Positions 12,991-14,359 of a DNA stretch of 14,359 bases are shown here, piece by piece. The notes under the pieces are model-generated. The model searched no databases. It was not told where the DNA came from and worked only from the letters and a program-made list of their open reading frames with translations. Origin of the DNA: CAZUZD01 sp964624465 (lineage in GTDB: Bacteria; Planctomycetota; Planctomycetia; Isosphaerales; Isosphaeraceae); the NCBI GenBank assembly GCA_964624465.1, contig CAZUZD010000147.1:1-14359 (forward strand), read 5' to 3'. The number at the start of each line of letters is the position of its first letter. Positions within the stretch are counted from its first letter, which is position 1. The position numbers were made by a program, and so were the translations under genes.

Positions 12991-14359
12991 ATGGCCACCG
13001 CGACCCCGGCCCGGAGCAGCACGCGCCGGTCGTTCCAGACGAAGCACCTCATCGGCGGCCACTGGCGCGAGAGCGTCGGCGGCAAGTCGTTCGCCACGAT
13101 CAACCCGGCCACCGAGGAGGTGATCACCGAGGTGGCCGAGGGCGACGCCCGCGACATCGACCTGGCCGTCCAGGCCGCGCGCCACGCCTTCGACTCGGGC
13201 CCCTGGTCGCGGACCGACGCCCGCGATCGCGGCCGGATGATGACCAAGCTCGCCGACCTGATCGAGACGCACATCGACGAGCTCTCCGAGCTCGAGACGC
13301 TCGACAACGGCAAGCCGATCAGCGAGGCCCGCCAGGGCGACCTGCCGCTGGTCATCGACTGCCTGCGCTACTACGCCGGCTGGGCCGACAAGATCCACGG
13401 CCAGACGATCCCCGTGCGCGGCCCGTACTTCAGCTACACCCGCAAGGAGCCCGTCGGCGTCGCCGGCCAGATCATCCCCTGGAACTTCCCGCTCCTGATG
13501 GTCGCCTGGAAGTGGGGCCCCGCGCTGGCGGCCGGCTGCACCATCGTGATGAAGCCCGCCGAGCAGACCCCGCTCTCGTGCCTGCGCCTGGGCGAGCTGG
13601 CCCTGGAGGCCGGGTTCCCCGAGGGCGTGATCAACATCGTCAACGGCCCCGGCGAGACGGCCGGCGATGCGCTGGTCAAGCACCCCGGCGTCGACAAGAT
13701 CGCCTTCACCGGCTCGACCGAGGTCGGCAAGCTGATCATGCGGAACGCCGCCGGCACCCTGAAGCGCGTGACGCTGGAGCTCGGCGGCAAGAGCCCGAAC
13801 ATCGTCTTCGCCGACGCCGACCTCGACGCGGCCGTCGACGGCGCCATGCTCGGCCTGTACCTGAATCAGGGCCAGTGCTGCTGCGCCGGCAGCCGCCTGT
13901 TCGTGCAGGACTCGGTGTACGACGCCGTGGTCGAGAAGCTCGGCCGGAAGGCCGCCGCCCGCCGGCTCGGCGACCCGTTCGACCCGAAGACCGAGCAGGG
14001 GCCGCAGGTCGACCGGACGCAGTTCGACAAGATCCTCGGCTACATCGCCTCGGGCAAGCAGCAGGGGGCGCGCTGCGTCACCGGCGGCGACCGCCACGGC
14101 GACAGGGGCTACTTCATCCAGCCCACGATCTTCGCCGACGTGAAGGACGAGATGACGATCGCCCGCGAGGAGATCTTCGGGCCGGTCATGCAGGTGCTCA
14201 AGTTCCACGACGCTGCCGAGGTGATCACCCGCGCCAACACCACCGAGTACGGCCTGGCCGCCGCGGTGTGGACCCGCGACATCGGCAAGGCGCACCGGAC
14301 CGCCAACGCGCTGCGGGCCGGCACCGTGTGGGTCAACTGCTACGACGTCTTCGACGCCG
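12991..14359 (+). CDS. NAD-dependent aldehyde dehydrogenase (ALDH1/2-like), 3' end cut by window
   Basis: The first 456 residues of an aldehyde dehydrogenase whose family is usually about 490-500 long; the frame is open to the window edge. ATG 12991 has AGGAG 8 nt upstream. Catalytic and cofactor residues are all seen: N165 in P-W-N-F-P, K188 and E191 in K-P-A-E-Q-T-P (a Glu here favours NAD+ over NADP+), F-T-G-S-T-E-V-G (239-246), general base E263 in L-E-L-G-G-K, the nucleophile C297 in G-Q-C-C-C-A-G-S-R, and E-E-I-F-G-P-V (393-399). The C-C-C triplet resembles eukaryotic ALDH2 and broad-range bacterial enzymes that oxidise aliphatic aldehydes to acids. It has its own promoter. A link to the acyl-CoA operon (making the acid for the ligase) is possible but unproven. 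Confidence 0.93.
   Translation, partial: MATATPARSSTRRSFQTKHLIGGHWRESVGGKSFATINPATEEVITEVAEGDARDIDLAVQAARHAFDSGPWSRTDARDRGRMMTKLADLIETHIDELSELETLDNGKPISEARQGDLPLVIDCLRYYAGWADKIHGQTIPVRGPYFSYTRKEPVGVAGQIIPWNFPLLMVAWKWGPALAAGCTIVMKPAEQTPLSCLRLGELALEAGFPEGVINIVNGPGETAGDALVKHPGVDKIAFTGSTEVGKLIMRNAAGTLKRVTLELGGKSPNIVFADADLDAAVDGAMLGLYLNQGQCCCAGSRLFVQDSVYDAVVEKLGRKAAARRLGDPFDPKTEQGPQVDRTQFDKILGYIASGKQQGARCVTGGDRHGDRGYFIQPTIFADVKDEMTIAREEIFGPVMQVLKFHDAAEVITRANTTEYGLAAAVWTRDIGKAHRTANALRAGTVWVNCYDVFDA

Overview
High-GC bacterial DNA with long GC-rich intergenic repeats. Gene style and dispersed palindromic repeats (one around the word GTAGGGTCCGCTGTGCGG, one around CCTGAGCGGAGCGTGGCC) suggest a planctomycete, probably of the Isosphaeraceae type. 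This placement is inference from memory of similar genomes; no marker gene is present.

Left end (1-2120). A minus-strand pair runs off the left edge: an AhpD-like (CMD family) peroxidase-related protein, then the start of a PxpB/KipI-like 5-oxoprolinase subunit, joined by a GTGA overlap. The peroxidase-like gene is split by one in-frame TGA exactly where the family has the second cysteine of its CxxC site (CPY-TGA-TGSH). A perfect SECIS-like hairpin follows at the right distance. I read it as one 199-residue selenoprotein (Sec85), which is the most interesting item in the window. Diverging from it on the plus strand is an unrecognised, probably exported 428-residue protein with Leu/Gly repeats.

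Repeat island (2121-2622). This convergent gap holds no gene. It carries three copies of a palindromic element, a 46-bp tandem duplication and further hairpins.

Minus-strand catabolic operon (9178 down to 2623). In transcription order: acyl-CoA carboxylase beta subunit (MCC/AtuC type), a RidA-family protein, an AtuA-family protein, a separate AtuA C-terminal-domain protein (interrupted by a 10-N assembly gap), an enoyl-CoA hydratase of the methylglutaconyl-CoA hydratase type, and an AMP-forming acyl-CoA ligase. Together they resemble an acyclic-terpene or leucine/branched acyl-CoA pathway: ligation to CoA, carboxylation and hydration. The biotin-carrying alpha subunit and an acyl-CoA dehydrogenase are absent here and would have to be encoded elsewhere.

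Right end. A small SWIM zinc-finger protein (minus) ends inside a 23-bp inverted repeat. Divergent from it is a large soluble hybrid histidine kinase (PAS-GAF-PAS-PAS-HisKA-HATPase-REC). A recognisable promoter then precedes an NAD-type aldehyde dehydrogenase that runs off the right edge.
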